Below, in pieces: positions 8,819 to 15,915 of a DNA stretch of 21,602 nt. The notes under the pieces were generated by a model. The model worked only from the letters and a program-made list of their open reading frames with translations. It was not told the origin of the DNA and did no database searches. Position 1 is the stretch's first letter. Each line of letters starts with the position of its first letter. Origin of the DNA: a virus. Where the stretch lies: positions 1 to 21,602 of IMG/VR virus record IMGVR_UViG_3300045921_000197; one strand, given 5' to 3'. The translations under genes were made by a program, and so were the position numbers.

Positions 8819-9367
8819 ATGATAAAAATTGGTGATTATGAAATGAAAAACTCCTTGAGAGAGTGGACTGTAAATGAATATGAAAAAATAATTAAAATAA
8901 TAAATAATGAAGAATATGATTTTATAGATAAATACATCAAAGTTATGGAATTTCTTGGAGTTCCTGATTACATATTAGAAAATATGACAGATGAGGATTT
9001 TTTTAATATAGTTAAAAACATATTAGATAATAATATAGAAAAGGAATATAAAAGATGTATAGAGATAGATGGATATATATATTCAGCTTACAAAGAAAAT
9101 GAAAAATATAAATTAACCGTAAGAGATATGTCTTATATTGAGAAAGTATTGAAATCTGATGTTAATGATATGTTATCTAGAATTATGGCTATAATTTATA
9201 AGAGAGATGATTTGAGTAATAAAGAACATTATGATGAAAGTCACTTAGAATATAAAGCTAAATTATTTAAAAATGTTAGTGCTGATATAGTTATACCTTA
9301 TTTATTATTAATAGAAGAAAAGATTGTAAGTAAATTAATTTATTTAAATGAGAAACAAGCTACCTAA
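8819..9367 (+). CDS. Putative tail assembly chaperone, first of a pair
   Basis: 182 residues, acidic, helical, no membrane segment. Its first 60 residues (LREWTVNEYEKIIKIINNEE, then a Lys/Leu helix, then NMTDEDFFNIVKNI) align by eye with the start of the next protein (KNWNEVTLYQYQELLSINNS, then MNFDDLIDILRNV), so the two look like paralogues. Position beside the tape measure and the overlap of 20 bases with the next gene recall the gpG/gpGT chaperone pair of siphoviruses, which binds the tape measure during assembly. I see no clear slippery heptamer in the overlap, so separate initiation seems more likely than frameshifting. Function is inference. Confidence 0.45.
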   Translation: MIKIGDYEMKNSLREWTVNEYEKIIKIINNEEYDFIDKYIKVMEFLGVPDYILENMTDEDFFNIVKNILDNNIEKEYKRCIEIDGYIYSAYKENEKYKLTVRDMSYIEKVLKSDVNDMLSRIMAIIYKRDDLSNKEHYDESHLEYKAKLFKNVSADIVIPYLLLIEEKIVSKLIYLNEKQAT

Positions 9368-10106
9368 GAATTGGAATGAAGTCACTTTATATCAATATCA
9401 AGAATTATTATCTATAAATAACAGTGAATATGAAAGTGATATAGATATTTTATTAGATAAAATATCTATATTAACAGGTATAGATATAGATGATGATGAA
9501 TTTATTGCTATGAATTTCGATGATTTAATAGATATATTAAGAAATGTATCTTGGATTGAAACCGAACCACCTAATAATTTTGTTTCTAGATATTATAAAT
9601 TTGAAATAAAAGATATAAATAAAATAAAATTAGGTGAATTTATTGATATAGAAGCTTTAGCTGAAGATGGATATATTAAAAATTTACATATAATATGTTC
9701 AATTTTATATAAACAATATAAAATTGATGAATGGGGTAATAAAATAGAAGAACCTTATATATATGATATATACGATAGAGCTAATATTTTTTCAGAAGCT
9801 CCTATTGGTAATATTTGGGGAGTTCTAAAACATTATTTAGATTTTAAAAACAATTTAATAAATAAATATTATATATTATTTAATAATGAAAGTTTTGAAT
9901 TAGAAGATACAGAAGGATTAACTCCAGAGGAAATAGAAGATATAAAAAAAGAAATAGAAGAAGATAAAAAAAAATCTAAATGGAGTTGGATGTCTCTTAT
10001 TAATAAATTATCAAATGGAGATATAACTAAATATGATAAAATAACGGATTTGCCTTTATTACTTATATTTAATGAGTTAATTATGAGAAAAGAAATGAAT
10101 ATTTAA
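9348..10106 (+). CDS. Putative tail assembly chaperone, second of a pair
   Basis: 252 residues. The start (MRNKLPKNWNEVTLYQYQEL) and later phrases (YYKFEIKDINKIKLGEFIDI, LHIICSILYKQYKIDEWG) match a recurring Bacteroidota phage protein located near the tail tube and tape measure. The C-terminal part has a very acidic helix (EGLTPEEIEDIKKEIEED) followed by KSKWSWMSLINKLSNGDITK, a form also seen at the ends of such chaperone-like proteins. It overlaps the previous gene by 20 bases in another frame and resembles its N-terminus. Probable role: solubilising the tape measure and recruiting tail tube subunits. Not proven; no enzyme motif present. Confidence 0.5.
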   Translation: MRNKLPKNWNEVTLYQYQELLSINNSEYESDIDILLDKISILTGIDIDDDEFIAMNFDDLIDILRNVSWIETEPPNNFVSRYYKFEIKDINKIKLGEFIDIEALAEDGYIKNLHIICSILYKQYKIDEWGNKIEEPYIYDIYDRANIFSEAPIGNIWGVLKHYLDFKNNLINKYYILFNNESFELEDTEGLTPEEIEDIKKEIEEDKKKSKWSWMSLINKLSNGDITKYDKITDLPLLLIFNELIMRKEMNI

Positions 10107-10117
10107 AAAAAAAGTAC

Positions 10118-10147
10118 TATATAAAGTAATAAAATACATTATATTAT
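10118..10147 (+). promoter_or_regulatory. Promoter-like motif, copy 3 (upstream of capsid module)
   Basis: 28 of 30 bases match 5471-5500, including the identical core AAAATACATTATATTAT at 10131-10147. Only two bases separate it from the ATG at 10150, so a promoter here would give a leaderless or nearly leaderless message, or initiate further upstream than at the other copies. It stands at the head of the protease-capsid-tail tube block. Confidence 0.5.
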
Positions 10148-10149
10148 GT

Positions 10150-11094
10150 ATGGATAAATATTTAATTTCTATAGATGACGAATTAGGTGAAGATTTAGGT
10201 ATAAAATTAATATCATTTGTCAAAAAACCCGCTATATTAGTTAAAGGTATAGCATTTAATCGTAATTATAACGAATTAAAATTCAGTAAAGATGATGTTA
10301 AGATGAGAATTGTCGCACCCGCGATGATACCAATGGATATATATAGATATTCACCGGAAGAAGATTATGAATATGAAGTTAGATTTACTAAAGAAGTTAT
10401 AGAAAAAATTAGAGATAAGTTTATGAAAAACTTATCCAATAGAAATATTTTTAATTTAGAACATACGGATGAAATAGTACCGGCGTATATTCTAGAAACA
10501 TGGATAGTTGGTGATAAACCAGAGTTAGATAAATCTTACTCAGAATATGCTATAGATGTTCCTAGTGGTACATTGATGATTATGACACAAATAACAGATA
10601 GAGATTATTATAATAAACTAGTAGAAAATGAGCAATTTTCATATTCAATAGAAGGTTTTTTTGGTTTGGAGGATTTAAAATTTATCATGCAAAAAAATAA
10701 AAAAAAATTTATGGAACAATTGAAACTACCTGATGGACATCATCAAATAGACGACAAAATTTATTTTATTGAAAACGGTGAAGTTTTAAAAATTGAAAAA
10801 ATTACAAAAGAAGAAAAATCTAATTTTTTTGATAATAAAAATAATACAGAAAAAGAAGAAGATTTTGAAGAAGAAAAGGTAGATAGCAATGAAAATAATA
10901 TACTGAACGAAAGTGAAATTATTGCTATTTTACAACCCAAGTTTGATGAGATATATAAATTGATAGCTGATTTATCTTATAAAATAGAAAATATTATTGA
11001 AAATAAACAAGAAAAAGAAAATGTAACAGAAGATTATAAAATGAGTATAACCGATAAATTCAATAATCTTCAAAAATTTCTAAAAGGAAAATAA
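10150..11094 (+). CDS. XkdF-like prohead protease with C-terminal scaffold
   Basis: 314 residues. Residues 1-175 follow the XkdF-type phage serine protease layout: a His in FNLEHTDEIVPAYILETWIV (His105), a strand with VPSGTLMIMTQITD (Pro138 onward), then FSYSIEGFFG with Ser166 and Glu168. His105 and Ser166 are the likely catalytic pair. After residue 190 the protein becomes acidic and low in complexity, then forms a helical coiled coil (about 255-314) typical of a scaffold. Protease-scaffold fusions directly upstream of the major capsid gene are common in HK97-fold phages; the protease matures the shell and removes the scaffold. The capsid gene follows after an A-rich gap of 16 bases. An in-frame ATG at 11041 could allow a short scaffold product, but nothing else supports that. 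Confidence 0.7.
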   Translation: MDKYLISIDDELGEDLGIKLISFVKKPAILVKGIAFNRNYNELKFSKDDVKMRIVAPAMIPMDIYRYSPEEDYEYEVRFTKEVIEKIRDKFMKNLSNRNIFNLEHTDEIVPAYILETWIVGDKPELDKSYSEYAIDVPSGTLMIMTQITDRDYYNKLVENEQFSYSIEGFFGLEDLKFIMQKNKKKFMEQLKLPDGHHQIDDKIYFIENGEVLKIEKITKEEKSNFFDNKNNTEKEEDFEEEKVDSNENNILNESEIIAILQPKFDEIYKLIADLSYKIENIIENKQEKENVTEDYKMSITDKFNNLQKFLKGK

Positions 11095-11110
11095 AAAAAA
11101 AAAAAATAAA

Positions 11111-12028
11111 ATGAGAGAATTAAAATTTGATTTAAATGTTAATGCTAATGCCTTATTGTGTCCTAATCCTATCGATTTCTATTCTAAAGCTTATATATCT
11201 GAAGATGTTATCGATAATTTCAGATTAATACCAGGTGTTAAAACTTCAACCAAAATTGCTAATGTTTTGTTTGAAGATTTATTAAAATCTTCCACATGCA
11301 ACTTTATATCTACAGATGTTTCACTTGATGCGGTTGAGATTGATGTTTGTCCTATTTCTGCTATGGTTCAGATTTGTAGATTTGATTTAGAACAATCTTT
11401 TCTATCGGAACAATTATCTAAAGGTTCGAACGGTTCATTTGAAGTATCGTCTTTTATGTCATATTATTGGGATGAAATGGCTAAAGAAATAAATTCAGAG
11501 ATAGCCAATTTAAGATGGAAAGGTAACACAGGATTGACTTCATCATATTTAAAAGAATGTGATGGTTATCAAGTTAAGTTACAATCTAATACGGATGTTA
11601 TTAAAGTTTCAGCTACATCTTCTATAACAACCTCAAATGTATTAGGAGAGATGTTGAAAGTTTATCAAGCTTTACCTTCTAAGGTTCAAAATAAAATTAG
11701 CGATTTGAGATTTTACGTTTCAAGTGATATAGCTACAGCTTATAGATTTTCAGTAGCATCTGGAAATACATTAGCATATGTAACTAAAGACCTTGATTTA
11801 AGTTTCCTAGGTATTAAAATAGTAGTACAAGAAGGTATGTCACCTAAAAAAATGGTTCTAACTTTAAAGGATAATCTTATTTATGCTTTCGATGGACCAG
11901 GTGATGGTAAAGAATTGAGAGCGGTAAATTTAGAGGATACAGTGGCTGAACCTTTGTTAAGAACAAGAGCTAACTTAAAAACTGGGTTTCACTTTGTAAA
12001 TCCTGATGAAATCGTTTATTATAGTTAA
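11111..12028 (+). CDS. Major capsid protein (HK97-fold type)
   Basis: 305 residues, Ser/Thr/Val rich with much less Asn/Lys than neighbouring genes, as expected for an abundant structural protein. The pattern NLRWKGNTGLTSSYLKECDG, then SNVLGEMLKVYQALPSKVQN and LRFYVSSDIATAYRF, matches the major capsid protein family of Bacteroidota siphoviruses and corresponds to the P-domain and spine helix of the HK97 fold. It lies directly after the protease-scaffold gene. The start at 11111 follows a long A run (AAAAATAAA), with no Shine-Dalgarno. A 17-bp stem hairpin starts 7 bases after the stop codon. Confidence is high from sequence pattern plus position. Confidence 0.82.
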   Translation: MRELKFDLNVNANALLCPNPIDFYSKAYISEDVIDNFRLIPGVKTSTKIANVLFEDLLKSSTCNFISTDVSLDAVEIDVCPISAMVQICRFDLEQSFLSEQLSKGSNGSFEVSSFMSYYWDEMAKEINSEIANLRWKGNTGLTSSYLKECDGYQVKLQSNTDVIKVSATSSITTSNVLGEMLKVYQALPSKVQNKISDLRFYVSSDIATAYRFSVASGNTLAYVTKDLDLSFLGIKIVVQEGMSPKKMVLTLKDNLIYAFDGPGDGKELRAVNLEDTVAEPLLRTRANLKTGFHFVNPDEIVYYS

Positions 12029-12034
12029 TAATAA

Positions 12035-12081
12035 AAGATACGAAAGGTTTTTTTTTTATTAACGAAAACCTTTCGTATCTT
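12035..12081 (+). terminator. Strong hairpin after the major capsid gene
   Basis: AAGATACGAAAGGTTTT (12035-12051) pairs perfectly over 17 bp with AAAACCTTTCGTATCTT (12065-12081), with a 13-base loop. No U-tract follows the right arm; instead TAAAAAAATA follows. It may be a terminator, a partial terminator, or a stem that protects the 3' end of the abundant capsid message. Confidence 0.75.
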
Positions 12082-12102
12082 AAAAAAATATAGAAAAAAT
12101 AG

Positions 12103-12612
12103 ATGGCTTGCAATAATTTAATAAGTATATTACACGGAACTTGCAGCAACAATTCAGGTGGATTATTTAATGTTGCTAAAATCTTTGATATGGAAGATGT
12201 TATCACTTATAGTGTTGATACAAATACTCATACTGTTTCACAATTAACAATATCTTCAACAGCATCTCTTCTACATTTTAAGAGAAACACATCTAGCTAC
12301 GAAAGCTTAGGTAAAATAGATTTAATTAGCGGTTCTACTTATCAAGAAGTGAAAATTAATTTTGTTTTTCATATGAGAGAGGCTGCTAAATCTAAAGCTA
12401 TTAAAATGATGGCATTAGGACAAAGATATCTTGGTATAGCTTTAGGTGATGTTAATGGTAGATATTGGTATTTCCCTAATTCACAAGTTTTTGATATTGG
12501 AGACGGTTCTGGTAAAGTTAGAGCTGACGGTTCTAAATATTCATTAGTTTTTCTATGTGAATTAGATGAAATAGAATATGAATTACCTTCTTCTATATGG
12601 AATTCACTTTAA
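12103..12612 (+). CDS. Putative major tail tube protein
   Basis: 169 residues, beta-rich, with few of the Asn/Lys runs seen elsewhere. Phrases such as FKRNTSSYESLGKIDLISGS, VKINFVFHMREAAKSKAIKM and GQRYLGIALGDVNGRYWYFP, ending in a strand-rich tail, fit a tail tube fold: two beta-sheets with one helix between. It comes directly after the capsid gene and stands alone between two hairpins (12035-12081 and 12619-12648), as one expects of a gene expressed at high level. The start at 12103 is 21 bases past the first hairpin. The call is by pattern and position; a decoration protein is the main alternative. Confidence 0.6.
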   Translation: MACNNLISILHGTCSNNSGGLFNVAKIFDMEDVITYSVDTNTHTVSQLTISSTASLLHFKRNTSSYESLGKIDLISGSTYQEVKINFVFHMREAAKSKAIKMMALGQRYLGIALGDVNGRYWYFPNSQVFDIGDGSGKVRADGSKYSLVFLCELDEIEYELPSSIWNSL

Positions 12613-12618
12613 TAAATT

Positions 12619-12648
12619 ATAAAAGGTGGTTTTAAAACCACCTTTTAT
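12619..12648 (+). terminator. Palindromic hairpin after the tail tube gene
   Basis: ATAAAAGGTGGTTTT (12619-12633) is followed at once by its exact reverse complement (12634-12648), a perfect 30-base palindrome. A real stem would be 11-13 bp with a small TTAA-type loop. The right arm ends in TTTTATAT, which gives a weak U-tract. Its GGTGG/CCACC core stands out in this A/T-rich genome. Confidence 0.75.
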
Positions 12649-12668
12649 ATAAAATAAAAAAAATCGGT

Positions 12669-13076
12669 ATGATTTACATAAAAAAGAATAATACAAACGC
12701 AATATATCTAACTTTAAGTGAAATTGTGAGTATATCAAATCCGAATTTTTTGTTTAAATTTGAATACGATAGTTATACGGAACAAAATGCTATATACTAC
12801 TCTTCACCTGATATATCATTATCTAAAAAAAGATATAATAAGTTTATATTAGTTGATGATAGTGTAAATGGTTCTACATCTTCAACACAATCTTATATAG
12901 GTTTCACTTCTTCTATTAATCTTAAACCAGGTCAATGGTCATATACTATTTATGTAACAAATCAAAATATTGATGTTTATAATTTAGTCGGTGTTACATA
13001 TTCGCAAAATATAATCGAAACTGGTAGAATGTTTGTTGATGGTGTAGATACTTCTATTGATTTTAGATATAATTGA
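12669..13076 (+). CDS. Small beta-sandwich virion protein
   Basis: 135 residues. The phrases NAIYLTLSEIVSISNPNFLF, LKPGQWSYTIYVTNQNIDVY and ETGRMFVDGVDTSIDFRYN give alternating strands and no helix. I recall this type as a common small protein among structural genes of Bacteroidota phages; its fold may be Ig-like, and decoration, neck or fibre roles are all possible. It stands between the tail tube hairpin and the portal gene, and its start at 12669 follows AAATCGGT, without a Shine-Dalgarno. I cannot assign a precise role. Confidence 0.5.
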   Translation: MIYIKKNNTNAIYLTLSEIVSISNPNFLFKFEYDSYTEQNAIYYSSPDISLSKKRYNKFILVDDSVNGSTSSTQSYIGFTSSINLKPGQWSYTIYVTNQNIDVYNLVGVTYSQNIIETGRMFVDGVDTSIDFRYN

Positions 13077-13098
13077 AAAAAAAAAAATAAAAATGTAA

Positions 13099-14286
13099 AT
13101 GGCTTTTAATATATTTGGTTTAAAATTTGGTAGAGATTATAAACCTATAACACAATATATTCCTGAACCTAATAGAACTCCTTTTGCGTTTTCAACTCCT
13201 TTTATGAAGATTGGTTCAGGTAATTTATCATTACCTGTAATTGATAAATATTATACAATAAATGGTGTAGTTAAATTTGGTGATGATAATCTATATCCAC
13301 AATTGTTAAATCAAGTTTATTATATTTCACCTATGCATGGTAAGTTAATAGAGTTTATAACAAATGCTGTAATAGGAGGTGGGTATGATTTTGTTATGGT
13401 TAATTTGAATTCTAGAGAGAAAGTTGAATTACTTACATTTGAAAAAAAACATAAGATAGATAAATTAGCTAAACTTTTGACTAGAGATTATATAATTCAT
13501 AGAAGAGTTACTGTTATAATAACAAGAGATAATACTGGTAAATTATTAAGAATAAAAAGAATAGACCCATCAACAATAAGAAATTTCATAGATGTGGATA
13601 GTTTTTTATATTCTCCTGATTGGAGCAGAGGTATAAATAATAATGTTAAAGAATATAAAAGATATAATTTTAATAGAAAAGAAACAGAAACACTATATGT
13701 ATATCAAGATGAGACACCTGGTCAGGATATTTATCCTATACCTCAATATAATAGTATATTGAATTGGGCTTATCTAGACGGTGATATTGCTTTTTTACAA
13801 AAAAGTAATATTCAAAACGGTGTTTTTCCTTCAGCAGTAATAAGAAGACCGAAACAATTTTCTTCCATAGAAGAAATTAATAGATTTAAGGTTGAGATAG
13901 GTTCTAAAGTTGGTGCGGAAAATGGAGGAAGATTAATGGTTTTGACAGGTAATGGTATGGATGATACTCCTGAATTTATTCAGGTTAATACAAATAATAA
14001 TGATAAGTTATTTTCGACAACTTTAAGAGATTTAAATAGAGAAATAGCTATAGGCCATGGTTTAGACCCTTCAATAGCCGGTATATCCAATGGTGGTACA
14101 CTCGGTAATAATCAGCAAATTGAGATGTTATATGCTATTTTTGAAAAAAATATAGTAATGCCTATTAGAAGAGTTATGGAAGAAATATTAAATGATATAA
14201 TTGATATAGCTAAAATACCTAATTCTATTAGAATAAAGGAATATCAAATTATAGAAAAAACAATTATTGAAAAAAATAATCAATAA
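13099..14286 (+). CDS. Portal protein
   Basis: 395 residues. The N-terminal part contains KFGDDNLYPQLLNQVYYISP then HGKLIEFITNAVIGGGYDF, a classic portal opening in phages of Bacteroidota. The middle includes RIKRIDPSTIRNF and a wing-like region. The section DLNREIAIGHGLDPSIAGIS followed by LGNNQQIEMLYAIFEKNIVM matches the portal stem and crown region, where a helix lines the DNA channel. An ATG six bases upstream is followed at once by a stop, so the start is at 13099. Length is on the short side for portals (often 400-500). The connector gene follows one base after the stop codon. The portal forms the ring at the capsid vertex through which the terminase drives DNA. Its place after the capsid and tail tube genes is unusual. 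Confidence 0.8.
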   Translation: MAFNIFGLKFGRDYKPITQYIPEPNRTPFAFSTPFMKIGSGNLSLPVIDKYYTINGVVKFGDDNLYPQLLNQVYYISPMHGKLIEFITNAVIGGGYDFVMVNLNSREKVELLTFEKKHKIDKLAKLLTRDYIIHRRVTVIITRDNTGKLLRIKRIDPSTIRNFIDVDSFLYSPDWSRGINNNVKEYKRYNFNRKETETLYVYQDETPGQDIYPIPQYNSILNWAYLDGDIAFLQKSNIQNGVFPSAVIRRPKQFSSIEEINRFKVEIGSKVGAENGGRLMVLTGNGMDDTPEFIQVNTNNNDKLFSTTLRDLNREIAIGHGLDPSIAGISNGGTLGNNQQIEMLYAIFEKNIVMPIRRVMEEILNDIIDIAKIPNSIRIKEYQIIEKTIIEKNNQ

Positions 14287-14287
14287 A

Positions 14288-14806
14288 ATGAATATTACAT
14301 ATTTCGTAACAGAAAAATGGATTAAAGATAACACTTCAATAGGTGATAATGTAAATTATAAAGATGTTGTTATAAATTTAAAACCTGTATGTGATGCATA
14401 TATAAGACCTATATTAGGTACTTATTTTTATAAAGATTTATTAAATAAATGGAATAATCAAACCGCATCAGCAACTGAATTGACATTGATAGAAGATTAT
14501 ATAAAACCATCTATTGCTTGGAAAGCAGCTTCTGAGAGTGTATTAACTTTATCATATCAATTAAAAAACAAAGGTTTACAGATACAAAATGGTGATTACA
14601 GCTCATCACCTGAGTATAAAGTGATAATGTTTATGTATCATCATTATTCGGATAGAGCTTCTTTGTATATCGATTTATTAAAAAAATACATTATAGATAA
14701 TAAACATTTGTTCAACAACTACACTTCTAGTTTAAATAAGGATAGCATTATTAAAAATAATAATAATATTGATGATATTTTTAATAAAAATATAATAATA
14801 ATATGA
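14288..14806 (+). CDS. Head-tail connector (DUF6712-like)
   Basis: 172 residues from the ATG at 14288 (MNITYFVTEKWIKDNTSIGD), which lies one base past the portal stop codon; a longer frame from 14267 would overlap the portal and is less likely. The helical pattern, with VCDAYIRPILGTYFYKDLLN, then EDYIKPSIAWKAASESVLTL and NKGLQIQNGDYSS, is that of DUF6712-type connectors, gp6-like adaptors that bind beneath the portal. Position directly after the portal fits. The Asn/Ile-rich tail is low in complexity and probably disordered. Its stop overlaps the next start (ATGA), suggesting translational coupling. Confidence 0.65.
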   Translation: MNITYFVTEKWIKDNTSIGDNVNYKDVVINLKPVCDAYIRPILGTYFYKDLLNKWNNQTASATELTLIEDYIKPSIAWKAASESVLTLSYQLKNKGLQIQNGDYSSSPEYKVIMFMYHHYSDRASLYIDLLKKYIIDNKHLFNNYTSSLNKDSIIKNNNNIDDIFNKNIIII

Positions 14807-15066
14807 ATATTAATGATTATATTTTAATGATTATTGGTATAATGATAAGTATTATAGGTTTTTTTCTAAAAAATACTATTAATGAATTAAAGAGAATTAT
14901 AAATGTGACAAATGAAACAAAATCTAGGTTAGATTTGATTGAGAGAGAGTATGGAATAAAATATATACACACAACTGAAAAGTTCGATGAATTAAATAAT
15001 ACGGTTAAGGATTTAATAAAAGAAATAAAAATATTAAATAAAGAGTTACATAAAAAAAAAGATTAA
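14803..15066 (+). CDS. Small membrane protein with coiled coil (holin/XhlA-like)
   Basis: 87 residues. Residues 5-23 (DYILMIIGIMISIIGFFLKN) form one membrane segment; the rest is charged and helical, with heptad-like spacing from about 28 to 85. This resembles haemolysin XhlA-type lysis accessory proteins in layout only, though XhlA usually has its membrane segment at the C-terminus. It overlaps the connector gene by 4 bases (ATGA) and is followed within 7 bases by another small membrane protein, so the two may act together in lysis. No endolysin lies nearby. Function is inference. Confidence 0.45.
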   Translation: MNINDYILMIIGIMISIIGFFLKNTINELKRIINVTNETKSRLDLIEREYGIKYIHTTEKFDELNNTVKDLIKEIKILNKELHKKKD

Positions 15067-15072
15067 TCTTAT

Positions 15073-15252
15073 ATGAGAAGATTATTTAAAGAAGGTTTAT
15101 TTACAACAATCATAGGTTTGATAATACTTATGTATAGTTCTTTAGTAATATGGTATGGTAAATCTACACCATATGAGATGAGTGGTTGGGTCGCTATAGG
15201 AATATTATTTTTAAGAAGTAAAGATAGTTTAATAAATTTAGGTAAAGAATAA
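15073..15252 (+). CDS. Small two-segment membrane protein, holin candidate
   Basis: 59 residues, starting ATGAGAAGATTATTTAAAGA at 15073. Two hydrophobic stretches, about 9-27 (LFTTIIGLIILMYSSLVIW) and 38-47 (SGWVAIGILF), are joined by a short polar loop (YGKSTPYEM). The C-terminus has FLRSKDSLINLGKE; a similar L-L-R-[SA]-K-D-S-L ending is one I recall from small membrane proteins of many Bacteroidota phages, in the lysis or late position. A holin that permeabilises the inner membrane is the likely role. It begins 6 bases after the previous gene and ends the structural operon; the strong terminator at 15284 lies 31 bases further on. Confidence 0.55.
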   Translation: MRRLFKEGLFTTIIGLIILMYSSLVIWYGKSTPYEMSGWVAIGILFLRSKDSLINLGKE

Positions 15253-15283
15253 TAAAATATTATATATTAAAATAAATCTAATC

Positions 15284-15332
15284 AAAATAAAGCCTGGATT
15301 TCAATCAATAAAAAATCCAGGCTTTATTTTTT
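15284..15332 (+). terminator. Rho-independent terminator at the end of the structural block
   Basis: AAAATAAAGCCTGGATTT (15284-15301) pairs with AAATCCAGGCTTTATTTT (15313-15330) over 18 bp with an 11-base loop, followed by TT and more T-rich sequence. GCCTGGA/TCCAGGC forms a G+C-rich heart. The A-tract before and U-tract after make it potentially active in both directions. It separates the virion genes from the nuclease-polymerase genes. Confidence 0.9.
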
Positions 15333-15396
15333 CATATTTTTTAATTTTATATATAAATTATATTTTTTTTAATATTAAAAAATAAAATTAAAAAAT

Positions 15397-15873
15397 ATGA
15401 ATTATTCTAGTAAGTTTTACAGAGATTTAAAATATGGTGAGATAGGTGAAAAAATTATATCATCTTATCTAATTGATAAGGGATATAATATATTAAATTT
15501 TAACAAAGATAAAGATTATGATATAAAGGTAGAAAAAAATGGTATTATTAAAACTTTAGAAATAAAAACAGATAGATATGAATTTTTTAAGAATAAAAAA
15601 ACTAACAACATGTTTATAGAAACGGAATGTAATGGTAAGAAAAGTGGTGTAAAAGCTACAAAAGCAGATTATTTAATATATTTTTACCCTGATTACGAAG
15701 TAGCTTATTTAATAAGTATTAATAATATTAATGAGTTATTAAGATTTGGAATAAGAAGTTCTTTCAGCGGTGATGGTGGTAAAGTTGTTGGTTATCTATT
15801 TAATAGATTTGAGTTCGGAAAATATTTTAAAATATTGAATATACCTAAAGATAAAATATGGGATTTAAATTGA
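15397..15873 (+). CDS. PD-(D/E)XK superfamily nuclease
   Basis: 158 residues. The conserved core is visible in order: a helix with Gly-Glu (LKYGEIGEKIISSYL, Glu18), the acidic Asp42 in KDYDIKVEK, and Glu55-x-Lys57 in TLEIKTDRYEFF. This is the restriction-endonuclease-like fold used by resolvases and recombination nucleases. The later part (NMFIETECNGKKSGVKATKA, DYLIYFYPDYEVAYLISI) matches small phage and Holliday-junction-resolvase-like members. It could resolve branched replication intermediates or trim DNA for packaging. It follows the terminator at 15284-15332 and precedes the polymerase-like gene by 42 bases, making a two-gene replication/recombination set. Active residues are intact by eye. 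Confidence 0.72.
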   Translation: MNYSSKFYRDLKYGEIGEKIISSYLIDKGYNILNFNKDKDYDIKVEKNGIIKTLEIKTDRYEFFKNKKTNNMFIETECNGKKSGVKATKADYLIYFYPDYEVAYLISINNINELLRFGIRSSFSGDGGKVVGYLFNRFEFGKYFKILNIPKDKIWDLN

Positions 15874-15915
15874 AATTAATTTTAATTTAATAATTAAAAA
15901 TACTAATGAGAAGAT

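Noticed and set aside
9340-9370. Programmed frameshift joining the two chaperone-like genes
   Set aside because: I see no X-XXY-YYZ slippery site in the 20-base overlap; the second frame has its own ATG at 9348.
14267-14287. Upstream start for the connector gene at 14267
   Set aside because: It overlaps the portal gene by 20 bases and adds only MKKIINK; the ATG at 14288 lies one base after the portal stop codon and matches the usual start of the family.
14683-14698. Further copy of the A/T motif (AAAATACATTATAGAT)
   Set aside because: It lies inside the connector coding sequence, matches only the first 13 bases of the core, and no gene begins downstream within a suitable distance.
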